Shown piece by piece: positions 43,091-50,995 of a stretch of 64,000 nucleotides of DNA. The DNA is from Rhizorhabdus phycosphaerae (lineage in GTDB: Bacteria > Pseudomonadota > Alphaproteobacteria > Sphingomonadales > Sphingomonadaceae): contig NZ_CP049107.1 of assembly GCF_011044255.1 (NCBI RefSeq), forward strand, positions 1,488,001 through 1,552,000. The letters are read 5' to 3'. The translations under genes and the position numbers were made by a program. Within the stretch, counting starts at the first letter, position 1; each line of letters starts with the position of its first letter. The notes below the pieces were generated by a model. That model saw only the letters and a list, made by a program, of their open reading frames with translations, was not told the origin of the DNA and ran no database searches.

Positions 43091-43933
43091 ATGACCGACA
43101 GCGAGATCGCCTTCGCAAAGATCAATCTCGCGCTCCACGTCCGTCGCCGGCGCGACGATGGCTATCATGAGCTGGAGACGATCTTCGCCTTCGCCCGCCA
43201 TGGTGATCGGGTCAGCGCCCTCGGAGGCCCTCCGCGCCTGACGATCGAGGGCCCCTTCGCCGACGTTCTGCGCGGCGAGGACCCGGAGGACAATCTGGTG
43301 ATGCGCGCCGCGCGCGGCCTCTACCGCCTCGCCGATGCCGGGTCTCCGCCCGCGATCCACCTCGACAAGCGCCTGCCCGTCGCCGCCGGCATCGGTGGCG
43401 GCTCGGCCGACGCAGCCGCGGTCCTGCGCCTGCTCTGCCGCCGGCTGGGCCTGTCGATCGAGACGCCCGAGGTGATGGCGCTGGCGGCCGACCTTGGCGC
43501 CGACGTCCCCGCCTGCCTGATGTCGCGCAGCGTCCGCGGCGACGCGCGCGGCGACATACTCCGGCCGATCGACGGCAGCGGCCTCAGCGACATCCCGCTG
43601 CTGCTGGTCAACCCCGGCGTGCCGCTGTCGACGGGGCCGGTGTTCAAGGCCTGGGACGGCACGGACCGCGGCCCCCTCGCCTCCGGCGACCCGCTCGAAG
43701 CCGCACTGGCCGGCCGCAACGACCTGGAGCCCCCTGCCTTGCAGCTGTGCCCCGTCATCGGCGAGGTCATCGCTCTGCTGGCGGCTCAGCCCGGCTGCAC
43801 CCTGGCCCGCATGTCCGGCTCGGGCGCAACCTGCTTTGCGTTGTTCGAGAGTGCCGACCAGCGCGATGCCGCGAGCGAAGCGGCTTTCGCGGAGCATCCC
43901 GGCTGGTGGAGGCTGGCGAGCAGCTTGCGATAA
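43091..43933 (+). CDS. ispE: 4-diphosphocytidyl-2-C-methyl-D-erythritol kinase
   Basis: This 280-residue GHMP kinase phosphorylates CDP-methylerythritol in the MEP isoprenoid pathway. It has AFAKINLALHVRRRRDDGYHELET at the N-terminus, the ATP loop PVAAGIGGGSADAAAVLRLL and the C-terminal ARMSGSGATCFALFE. The ATG at 43091 gives the normal length; upstream in-frame codons lie in the TPR gene. Confidence 0.94.
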   Translation: MTDSEIAFAKINLALHVRRRRDDGYHELETIFAFARHGDRVSALGGPPRLTIEGPFADVLRGEDPEDNLVMRAARGLYRLADAGSPPAIHLDKRLPVAAGIGGGSADAAAVLRLLCRRLGLSIETPEVMALAADLGADVPACLMSRSVRGDARGDILRPIDGSGLSDIPLLLVNPGVPLSTGPVFKAWDGTDRGPLASGDPLEAALAGRNDLEPPALQLCPVIGEVIALLAAQPGCTLARMSGSGATCFALFESADQRDAASEAAFAEHPGWWRLASSLR

Positions 43934-43996
43934 GCGACTGCCTCTTCCCAATTAGTAAACTGTCCCTGATTTTCCTGATTTTCAGGCAGCGTATAT

Positions 43997-44341
43997 TCAG
44001 TGATCCGAATGTCGATGCATAGGCAGATGTCGTGCCATGCGCGCTTCCAAGAGCCGGATCAGTTCGGGGTCCATGAACTCATAGTCATCAGGTATATCGA
44101 GACATATAACGCGCTTGCTGCCGAGCGCACGACGGAAGCGCTTCTGAACCTTGCTCCGGTGAATCCTCTCCATGACGACGATGCAATCCGCCCATTCGAC
44201 GAGATCATCGGTCAACGGCTCCTCTGCGTCATTGTTGGTGCCGGCAGACGCGACCTCAATATCCTTTCGAGCCGAGAAAAGCTGCTCAGCCGTTGGACTT
44301 CGCAACCGATTTTGACTGCATACGAAGAGATAGCGCTTGAT
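43997..44341 (-). CDS. Low-molecular-weight tyrosine phosphatase-like protein, abnormal start
   Basis: This reading frame codes about 114 residues. The phosphatase loop CSQNRLR (Cys-x5-Arg) is intact and followed by SPTAEQLFSARKDIEVASAGT and DLVEWADCIVVME. The natural start should be just before KRYLFVCSQNRLR, but the codon there (44341-44339) is ATC, with GGAG at normal spacing upstream. No ATG, GTG or TTG occurs in frame upstream before a stop at 44432-44434, and the first TTG (44305) lies within the P-loop. It is either started from ATC or disabled by loss of its start. It lies inside the inverted-repeat unit. Confidence 0.6.
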   Translation of the reverse strand: MKRYLFVCSQNRLRSPTAEQLFSARKDIEVASAGTNNDAEEPLTDDLVEWADCIVVMERIHRSKVQKRFRRALGSKRVICLDIPDDYEFMDPELIRLLEARMARHLPMHRHSDH

Positions 44342-44442
44342 TGGCCTGCTCCGACGATAATCGGGCAGTCCTACCCCATCATCAGGTGGCTGCCATATGT
44401 CGAAGACAAAATATCCGGTTCTTCGAGCCTTTCAACCCGAAC

Positions 44443-44485
44443 CTCACCCCAGCTTCGCCAGCGTCACGCCTTCATATTTCGCGTC
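44443..44485. repeat. 43-bp direct repeat, left copy
   Basis: This copy matches 47670-47712 in 42 of 43 bases. On the minus strand it reads the last codons of the gene at 47671 (YEGVTLAKLG and stop), detached from that gene. It sits six bases inside the right end of the inverted-repeat unit. Confidence 0.85.
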
Positions 44486-44563
44486 CGTGGTAAAATCAGG
44501 GACAGTTTACGAATTCGCGACCCTCTACCCCGCCTCATGAACACCTCAAGCGTTCCACGCCGC

Positions 44564-45430
44564 CTAGGGAGCGCTCTTTAGCAGCGCCCTGATGATGTGC
44601 CAGCCGGTTGCGACACCGTCCTTGTCGAAGGCTGAAAAGGGCGGATCGAAGGTGATGCTTCGAGCCTGACCGCAATAGTCCGTCACCAACTGCACGTTGC
44701 CGCGCTGCTCAACATAGCTGCACTTATCCATTTTGCCGTCCTTCCCGACGGTAAAGCGATAAACGTTCAGCCCACGCTGCTCATAGCCAGAGCGCGGGGC
44801 AAGCACCCGCTCGCGAAGTTCGGGCGTGAAAACGTCGGCTTGCTGCAGTTCGATCTGAGCGGAAGATCCCGCATAATCGCCGCGAACAGCGGGACCAAGC
44901 TCAGGAGGCGCAGCCATATTGGGGCTGCAAGGCCCCTCCTGAGATCGATTTGGAAGGTTCGGAACTGTGATAACCATTTTGCAAGACGTCGGATGTCCCG
45001 TCTGATCGACCGACATCAAGACGGACGTCCAGTTTTCGCCGATTGCATGCATGTCCCCTGGGATCATCCACCGGACGCGATTTCGGTAGCTTGCCGCCTG
45101 CGCCTTGCCTGCCCGATCGCGCGATGGAGAAAACGTCGCTCTGGCCATCAGGAGTTTGCACGTCGCTTCGTCGAGAATGTCGAACCCACTGCTGTCAGTA
45201 ATCTCGCAGCCTGTGGTTTTGCCCTTCACGTCAACCGCCAGCACGAACGAGGTGGTACCGATCATACCCAAGCGTAACGCAGGGATGGGATAATCCTCCG
45301 GCGTGACCCATTCGCCCGGCGTGCCTTGGGGCACCGGCGGTGTTGGGCCTGCCTTGGGCTTCTCGGCTATCGCTACATGCGAACAAGCCAGAATCGACCA
45401 CAGGAGCAAAGCGTGTCTTGCCTTCTTCAT
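44564..45430 (-). CDS. TonB C-terminal-domain-like exported protein
   Basis: This 288-residue protein has a signal peptide (ARHALLLWSILACSHVAIAEK), and its first domain resembles a TonB C-terminal domain (DYPIPALRLGMIGTTSFVLAVDVKGKTTGCEITDSSGFDILDEATCKLL). A second, weaker repeat of that pattern follows near residues 200-280. It lacks the usual N-terminal transmembrane anchor with a Pro-rich stretch, so it may not energise receptors. GGAGAGAAG precedes the ATG. It lies downstream of the DUF3857 gene on the same strand, inside the direct-repeat-flanked segment. Confidence 0.7.
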   Translation of the reverse strand: MKKARHALLLWSILACSHVAIAEKPKAGPTPPVPQGTPGEWVTPEDYPIPALRLGMIGTTSFVLAVDVKGKTTGCEITDSSGFDILDEATCKLLMARATFSPSRDRAGKAQAASYRNRVRWMIPGDMHAIGENWTSVLMSVDQTGHPTSCKMVITVPNLPNRSQEGPCSPNMAAPPELGPAVRGDYAGSSAQIELQQADVFTPELRERVLAPRSGYEQRGLNVYRFTVGKDGKMDKCSYVEQRGNVQLVTDYCGQARSITFDPPFSAFDKDGVATGWHIIRALLKSAP

Positions 45431-45458
45431 GCACTTCTCTCCGCCGGTCCGGGCAAAA

Positions 45459-47525
45459 CTACTCCGGTGCCTTATTGCGCGCCGAAGATGAAACACAAGG
45501 AACGTTATCTGCTGTCCAGTCGATCTCGTCGGTGGCCGGCACATTGACGTCGGTCGCAACCGGCTTGCTCTGCGTAAGCGGACTGTAGAATATATAGCCC
45601 TTGCTGTTGTCGAACTTGGCAATGCGGCCATTGTCCCGCAGCGCTGCTGCTGCATCGACTTCCTCTTGTTCAACGCGGAAGCCCCTGATCATGCGTATGG
45701 CTCCATCTCGCAGACCAAAGGCCCGATAATAGTTCCTACCGAAGATGCGTTGATCATAGCCCGGCTTTGACGCCCACTGTCTGGAGCGCGTCGCGGCAGG
45801 AAGGCGAACGGTGGTCACATAACAGTCAAACTCCGGCTTATTGTAATAGGGGGCTTCCTGGTCCTGATCCTTAGCCCGGCCACGCCGCTCCGGTGGGTTG
45901 AATCCACCGCCAGGCAAGGCAAGCGATTTGGCTCCGTCGCCATCGTCTTCCCAATCAATCTTCCAGGTTCCGCTGATAGTCAGGACGCTCGCCTGCGCCT
46001 TTTCATCGTATAGCCATCTGACGTCGTCGATGGTTTGCCAGTCGCCGCCAAGCAGGTTCTGACGGATCGCCTGGACCAGTTGATCGGGCGGCACGCTGGA
46101 GAACGATATCTGCTGCTGCACCGCACCGATTCCACGGACTATCTTCGTGTTGACGACATGCGCGTCCTGATCGAAGCCAGCACGTGCATCGATATTCGTC
46201 AGCGTGATCTCCTCGGGCCGGGTCGGCGGCCGCCATGCCACAGGTTCGAGCGAACTGCCTTCCGCCGTCAACGGCAGAATCCACCGATATCGCAGCATCG
46301 ATTCCGTGCTGGGCCCGACGACCGGCGGCATGGTGCCATCGAGCCAATACCAGGCTCCATCGATCCGGACGCGCACCAGCACATGGTCGTAAAGGCGCGG
46401 GCTGGGCAGACGCTGGTCCATACCGTCATCCACGCCGGCATTGCTGACGAGCACGGGCACCCCTTCAATGCCCATTTCGCGCAGGAGAGCGAGCAACAGA
46501 ACCGTCTTGCCCTTGCAATCGCCATAGCGGCGGCGCCAGGTTTCATCGGCTGTGGCAGGGGTCAGATTGCCGCTCCCCAGCCCGACATAGACATAACGGA
46601 CGTCCTGCTGCACCAGCTTGAGCGCGGCGCTCACCCGTCCGAGCACGCCCTTGTTGCTCGCGGTAATCTTCTTCGCCTCGCGCTTGACAGGAGACTCTGC
46701 CGACAGATGCGATGCTTTGGCGAACAGCGGGAAAAGGTGCCGCGATACCCCTGCCCAGTCGGAATAACTGCTATATTCCAAGGCGCGCTGCCACTGGAAA
46801 CGCGGCGGTGCATCCTTCGGCGGAACGAGCGTTGTGGGATTTTCGAACAACAAGTCCACGGCCCGTTCGCTAATCTGCGCCGCCCGGTTCATGTCAGAGG
46901 TCAATTTAACTATTGGTTTCCGACCATCATCCCAACTGAGCCCCATATGATACCGACCCGGAGCAGGACTCGGACCGAGCAGCAAGATACCGGCGTCGTT
47001 GATCCCGAGCGTGGGATCGCTGGCGGGCAGCGTATAGCTTACCTCCAATTCGTCCCCGACCCGCAGATCGGGAACGCGCAGCGTTGCTGTCAGAACTCCA
47101 TCGATCATGGCCGCTTCGAGTTGATCCTCACGGCGCAATATCTCGAACGACGTCGTCTTCAGGACGTCAATGATCTGCTCGCCGCGATAGACGATGATAC
47201 CATGTATGATGGGTTCGCCCGCAGCGGGATTCCAAGAAACTGCGATATTGCCGACCTGGAGCGCGTTGGACTGGAGGACCTTCATGCGGTAGCCAACATA
47301 TTGCTGCGCGCCGGTCGAATTCAGGTGGACCAGGACATCCTGACGGCGGAAGAACAATGCGCCGGGCGCATTCAACGGAACCGACAGTGGGTCAGATGCC
47401 CGAACCCAGGCCGGCACCGGACCGATCCTGGTCGCCCCCTGTTCCGCTTGTGCCACGCCGGCCGTGAACAGCGCGGGCAAAGTGAGGAAAAGCGGGAAGC
47501 GAAGCCTAGTCACTTGTGCCAGCAT
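45459..47525 (-). CDS. DUF3857/transglutaminase-domain exported protein
   Basis: This 688-residue protein has a signal peptide (RFPLFLTLPALFTAGVAQAEQ), a DUF3857 beta domain (about 40-250) and a transglutaminase-like domain. The catalytic triad is visible: Cys in YGDCKGKTVLLLALL, His in YDHVLVRV and Asp in WLDGTMP. A C-terminal DUF2569-free tail of about 200 residues follows. The start is uncertain; ATG at 47525 is chosen, with 47549 possible. Such proteins may modify cell-envelope components. It shares the segment with the TonB-C protein. Confidence 0.82.
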   Translation of the reverse strand: MLAQVTRLRFPLFLTLPALFTAGVAQAEQGATRIGPVPAWVRASDPLSVPLNAPGALFFRRQDVLVHLNSTGAQQYVGYRMKVLQSNALQVGNIAVSWNPAAGEPIIHGIIVYRGEQIIDVLKTTSFEILRREDQLEAAMIDGVLTATLRVPDLRVGDELEVSYTLPASDPTLGINDAGILLLGPSPAPGRYHMGLSWDDGRKPIVKLTSDMNRAAQISERAVDLLFENPTTLVPPKDAPPRFQWQRALEYSSYSDWAGVSRHLFPLFAKASHLSAESPVKREAKKITASNKGVLGRVSAALKLVQQDVRYVYVGLGSGNLTPATADETWRRRYGDCKGKTVLLLALLREMGIEGVPVLVSNAGVDDGMDQRLPSPRLYDHVLVRVRIDGAWYWLDGTMPPVVGPSTESMLRYRWILPLTAEGSSLEPVAWRPPTRPEEITLTNIDARAGFDQDAHVVNTKIVRGIGAVQQQISFSSVPPDQLVQAIRQNLLGGDWQTIDDVRWLYDEKAQASVLTISGTWKIDWEDDGDGAKSLALPGGGFNPPERRGRAKDQDQEAPYYNKPEFDCYVTTVRLPAATRSRQWASKPGYDQRIFGRNYYRAFGLRDGAIRMIRGFRVEQEEVDAAAALRDNGRIAKFDNSKGYIFYSPLTQSKPVATDVNVPATDEIDWTADNVPCVSSSARNKAPE

Positions 47526-47669
47526 GTCGGATGATACGCCATTTGTCATCAACCGAACGCACAGAAAGATCGTCTCGCCGCCGTCCAGCGCCATTGCGCT
47601 ATGCGGTTGAGGCAACGCCGAGTGACATGACGCTGGCCCTGCGAATTGTCGCAGGCCCAACGCGCTCAG

Positions 47670-47712
47670 CTCACCCCAGCTTCGCTAGCGTCACGCCTTC
47701 ATATTTCGCGTC
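47670..47712. repeat. 43-bp direct repeat, right copy
   Basis: This is the intact 3' end of the gene at 47671-48036. With the left copy at 44443 it brackets a segment of about 3.2 kb with two genes on the minus strand. The single mismatch is T47686 against C44459. Confidence 0.85.
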
Positions 47713-48036
47713 GGCGGGATCGAACAGCGCGTGTGGCTCGAAATTGTCGGCAGTCAGCATCACGCTGTTGAGGCCGGCCAGCTTGAACGTGCCGAGCTTC
47801 GGCTCCGCGGGGACCTTGCCGTCTCGCAGGGTGACGACGCCGTCGATGAAGGGGTCATCATGCTTGGTGTAGAGGATGTGCGGCGTGATCACCATGGCGG
47901 TCTTGTTGTAGACGGCGGTGATGCAGAGCCGGCGCCGGATCGCCTGGGCGATCAGCTGCGCTTCGGGCGACAGTTCGGGGCCCGAAGCGGGGGCCACGAC
48001 ACGGCTGAGCGACAATGTCTTGCGCGGTGTGTTCAT
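47671..48036 (-). CDS. Hypothetical protein, WYL-like domain
   Basis: This 121-residue protein contains a segment that resembles a WYL ligand-sensing fold: IAQAIRRRLCITAVYNKTAMVITPHILYTKHDDPFIDGVVTL. It has no DNA-binding domain, so it may sense a nucleotide or nucleic acid on its own. The ATG at 48036 is preferred; longer in-frame versions overlap the opposite gene. Its last 43 bases are duplicated at 44443. Confidence 0.65.
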   Translation of the reverse strand: MNTPRKTLSLSRVVAPASGPELSPEAQLIAQAIRRRLCITAVYNKTAMVITPHILYTKHDDPFIDGVVTLRDGKVPAEPKLGTFKLAGLNSVMLTADNFEPHALFDPADAKYEGVTLAKLG

Positions 48037-48126
48037 CGCTGGCGCGCATATCGGTCCGCAGCCCGCAAAGCAAGGGTGGCGGCGCCGTTCAGCCGGTGGA
48101 AAGCCGTTGCGGAGCAAGCAACGGTC

Positions 48127-48405
48127 ATGGTCCGCCTGCTCCTCCCGCTCTCCACTCTGATATTGTCCACCCTCGCATCCCCGGCAGCCGCACAGGAGGA
48201 AGATGCCGAGCATCGTGCCGACCGACTGCGGACGATCGAGCTCAACGCCGCGGCACGGGCCAGGGTCGATGCCCGCGACCGCTCCAATGCGCGGGTCCGC
48301 GAGACCAACCGCGCGGCGCAGGAGCGTTACGAACGGCAGCGCGAGGAATGGCGTCGGCGGGTCGCTGCGTGCGAGGCCGGCGACTATCGCGCCTGCGCGC
48401 GCTGA
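48127..48405 (+). CDS. Small exported charged-helix protein
   Basis: This 92-residue protein has a signal peptide (RLLLPLSTLILSTLASPAAAQ) followed by an Arg/Glu-rich helix (RADRLRTIELNAAARARVDARDRSNARVRETNRAAQERYERQREEWRRRVAACEAGDYRACAR) that could form a coiled coil. Two cysteines lie at the end. No function is recognised. It converges with the ETF-QO gene across a terminator. Confidence 0.6.
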   Translation: MVRLLLPLSTLILSTLASPAAAQEEDAEHRADRLRTIELNAAARARVDARDRSNARVRETNRAAQERYERQREEWRRRVAACEAGDYRACAR

Positions 48406-48436
48406 CAGGGTTTCGGCCAAGCCCTGCCCGGCTACG

Positions 48437-48460
48437 AAAAAGGGCCGGAAAACCCGGCCC
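48437..48460 (-). terminator. Intrinsic terminator of the ETF-QO gene
   Basis: On the minus strand the stem GGGCCGG/CCGGCCC with loop GTTTT is followed by five T residues, a good Rho-independent terminator, eight bases beyond the ETF-QO stop. Confidence 0.85.
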
Positions 48461-48468
48461 CCTCCCGA

Positions 48469-50118
48469 TCACATGTTGGGATAGTTCGGGCCGCCGCCGC
48501 CTTCCGGCGTGACCCAGTTGATGTTCTGGGTCGGGTCCTTGATGTCGCAGGTCTTGCAGTGGACGCAGTTCTGCGCGTTGATCTGCAGGCGCGGTGCGCC
48601 CTCTTCCTTGCCGACGATCTCATAGACGCCCGCCGGGCAGTAACGCTGCGCAGGCTCGTCATAGAGCGGCAGGTTGATGTCGACAGGGACGCTCGGGTCC
48701 TTGAGCTGCAGATGGACCGGCTGGTCTTCCTCATGGTTGGTGTTCGACAGGAACACCGACGAGAGGCGGTCGAAGCTGATCACGCCATCGGGCTTAGGAT
48801 AGTCGATCTTCGGCGCGATGTCGGCGCGCCACAGGCCTTCATTGTCCTTGTGATGCTTGAGCGTGAACGGCAGGCCGATGCCCAGCGTGCGCATCCACAT
48901 GTCGGTGCCGGCCATGATCGTGCCCGCGAAGGGGCCGAATTTGGCGATGAACGGCTCGGCGTTGCGGACGGTCTTGAGCTCCTTGGCGACCCAGCTGTCC
49001 TCGAGCGCGGCCGGATAGGCGGCCAGCTCGTCCGACGACCGCTCGTGCGACAGCGCCTCGAACGCGGCCTCGGCGGCGAGCATACCCGACTTCATCGCGG
49101 TGTGGCTGCCCTTGATGCGGGGCACGTTGACGAAGCCCGCCGAACAACCGATCAGCGCGCCGCCCGGGAAGACCAGCTTCGGGATCGACTGCCAGCCGCC
49201 CTCGTTGATCGCGCGCGCGCCATAGGAGACGCGGCGGCCACCCTCCAGGATCGCGCGGATCGCCGGGTGCTGCTTCCAGCGCTGGAATTCCTCGAACGGA
49301 TAGAGGTGCGGGTTCTTGTAGCCGAGCCCGACGACGAAGCCGAGCGCAACCTGGTTGTTAGCCTGATGGTAGAGGAAGCCACCCCCGACCTCGTCGGTCA
49401 GCGGCCAGCCCTGGGTGTGGATGACGCGGCCCGGCTCATGCTTGGCCGGATTGATGTCCCACAGCTCCTTGATGCCGATCGCATAGGTCTGCGGCTCGCA
49501 ATCGGCCTCCAGGTCGAAATGCGCCTTGAGCATCTTCGACAGATGGCCGCGCACGCCCTCGGCGAAGAGGGTGTATTTCGCGTGGAGCTCCATGCCCGGC
49601 TGATAATCGGGCTTGTGCTCGCCGGTCCGGCTGACGCCCATGTCCCCGGTGGCGACGCCCTTCACCGAACCATCCTCATTGTAGAGAATCTCGGCGGCAG
49701 CGAAGCCGGGGAAGATCTCCACGCCCAGATTTTCGGCCTGCCCCGCCAGCCAGCGGCACAGATTGCCAAGCGACAGCGTGTAGGTGCCCTTGTTGTTCAT
49801 GAAGGGCGGCAGCGCGATATGCGGCATCGAATATTGCCGCTTCGCCGTCAGAATCCAGTGGTGGTTCTCGGTGACCGGCACGGTCAGCGGGCTGTCCATG
49901 TCCTTCCAGTCCGGAAGAAGCTCGTTCAGCGCGATCGGATCGACGACTGCGCCCGAAAGGATATGTGCGCCGACCTCGGATCCTTTTTCCAGGACGCAGA
50001 CGGCGATCTCACGGCCCGATTCGATCGCCAGCTGTTTGAGCCGGATGGCTGCCGCCAAGCCAGCCGGCCCGGCGCCCACGATCACGACATCGTAAGCCAT
50101 AGATTCGCGCTGCGACAT
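48469..50118 (-). CDS. etfD: Electron transfer flavoprotein-ubiquinone oxidoreductase
   Basis: This 549-residue membrane-associated flavoprotein takes electrons from ETF and reduces ubiquinone, linking fatty-acid and amino-acid oxidation to the respiratory chain. It shows the FAD motif [18 protein letters not shown] at the start, [25 protein letters not shown] and [16 protein letters not shown] in the middle, and a C-terminal 4Fe-4S motif ([13 protein letters not shown]). Length is normal. Confidence 0.95.
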   Translation of the reverse strand: MSQRESMAYDVVIVGAGPAGLAAAIRLKQLAIESGREIAVCVLEKGSEVGAHILSGAVVDPIALNELLPDWKDMDSPLTVPVTENHHWILTAKRQYSMPHIALPPFMNNKGTYTLSLGNLCRWLAGQAENLGVEIFPGFAAAEILYNEDGSVKGVATGDMGVSRTGEHKPDYQPGMELHAKYTLFAEGVRGHLSKMLKAHFDLEADCEPQTYAIGIKELWDINPAKHEPGRVIHTQGWPLTDEVGGGFLYHQANNQVALGFVVGLGYKNPHLYPFEEFQRWKQHPAIRAILEGGRRVSYGARAINEGGWQSIPKLVFPGGALIGCSAGFVNVPRIKGSHTAMKSGMLAAEAAFEALSHERSSDELAAYPAALEDSWVAKELKTVRNAEPFIAKFGPFAGTIMAGTDMWMRTLGIGLPFTLKHHKDNEGLWRADIAPKIDYPKPDGVISFDRLSSVFLSNTNHEEDQPVHLQLKDPSVPVDINLPLYDEPAQRYCPAGVYEIVGKEEGAPRLQINAQNCVHCKTCDIKDPTQNINWVTPEGGGGPNYPNM

Positions 50119-50227
50119 GTCTGGTCCTCGTCCTGCCTATCCGGTCATCGCATCAAAAAAACGTCATGCCCCAAAGGCGCTGCCCGCAGATTGACGCCCT
50201 CGTCAACCCATTCCTTTAGTCAGCGCT

Positions 50228-50995
50228 ATGGTTTTTGGGGGAAATCATGCCTCGGCAGCCGAACTGGCCAGCCTGATGGGCTGGTGGCGCGATGCCGGAC
50301 TCGACGTCCTGGCAGCCGATGAGCCGTGCGACTGGCTCGCGCGGGTCGAGCGCCCGGCCGAACGCGCGCCTGCCACCCCGACGATGGAGTCGCCTTCCCG
50401 CCCTGCGGCGGTGCCCGTCGCGCCCGAACGCCCCGCGCCGCCGGCCTCATTCCCCGACACCCTGCCGGCCTTCCAGCAATGGCTGGCGACGAGCGAGAAG
50501 ATCGCGATGCCGCTGCCAGCGCGCGTCGCGCCGATGGGCGATCCGGCATCGGGCCTGATGGTGCTCGTCGATCTGCCCGAACAGGTCGATACCGCCAACG
50601 GACGCTTGCTTTCCGGACCGGTCGGAGACCTGTTCGACAAGATGTTCGCCGCCGTGGGGCGTGATCGCCAGTCACTCTACCTAAGCGCCATGGCGCCGGG
50701 ATGGCCGACCGGCGGCGTCGTCGACCGCGCGATGGGCGTGTTGTTCAGCGAACTGGCCCGCCATCATGTTGCCCTCGCCCGCCCGAGAGCCCTGCTGCTG
50801 ATGGGCGAGCAGCCCTCGCGCGCCTTTCTCGGCAAGGGCTTCGTCGAGGCGCGCAGTACCGTGCACGACGTGGCGCTCCCCGGCGGCGCGGTCCGTGCGG
50901 TCGCCACCTTTCATCCCCGGACGCTGCTGCAGCACCCCCAGCAGAAGCGCCGCGCCTGGGAAGACCTCCAACTGTTGATGAAGTTGCTCGAATGA
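50228..50995 (+). CDS. Uracil-DNA glycosylase superfamily protein, degenerate
   Basis: This 255-residue protein has a Pro/Ala-rich linker (about 45-80) and a domain related to type 4/5 uracil-DNA glycosylases: the C-terminal TFHPRTLLQHPQQKRRAWEDLQLLMKLL matches their HPS-type motif. The motif usually GExPGxxED is VLVDLPEQVDTANG, and only one cysteine is present, so the 4Fe-4S cluster and catalytic water site are probably missing. It overlaps the next gene by four bases (ATGA). Its activity is doubtful. Confidence 0.75.
   Translation: MVFGGNHASAAELASLMGWWRDAGLDVLAADEPCDWLARVERPAERAPATPTMESPSRPAAVPVAPERPAPPASFPDTLPAFQQWLATSEKIAMPLPARVAPMGDPASGLMVLVDLPEQVDTANGRLLSGPVGDLFDKMFAAVGRDRQSLYLSAMAPGWPTGGVVDRAMGVLFSELARHHVALARPRALLLMGEQPSRAFLGKGFVEARSTVHDVALPGGAVRAVATFHPRTLLQHPQQKRRAWEDLQLLMKLLE

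Larger units (their letters stand above)
43950..44515. mobile_element. Inverted-repeat-bounded 566-bp unit
   Basis: The perfect 19-bp inverted repeats GTAAACTGTCCCTGATTTT (43955-43973) and its complement (44492-44510) extend to 24 bp with one mismatch (43950-43973 and 44492-44515). The unit holds a small tyrosine phosphatase gene and a detached gene-end copy, but no transposase. It looks like a non-autonomous element or a remnant; the family is not known to me. Confidence 0.6.

Noticed and set aside
41349-43118. A 589-residue minus-strand frame opposite the TPR protein
   Set aside because: It has no domain, signal peptide or ribosome-binding site and mirrors a well-supported TPR gene.
48559-50322. 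A 587-residue plus-strand frame opposite ETF-QO
   Set aside because: It is the antisense of a highly conserved gene and shows low-complexity composition.
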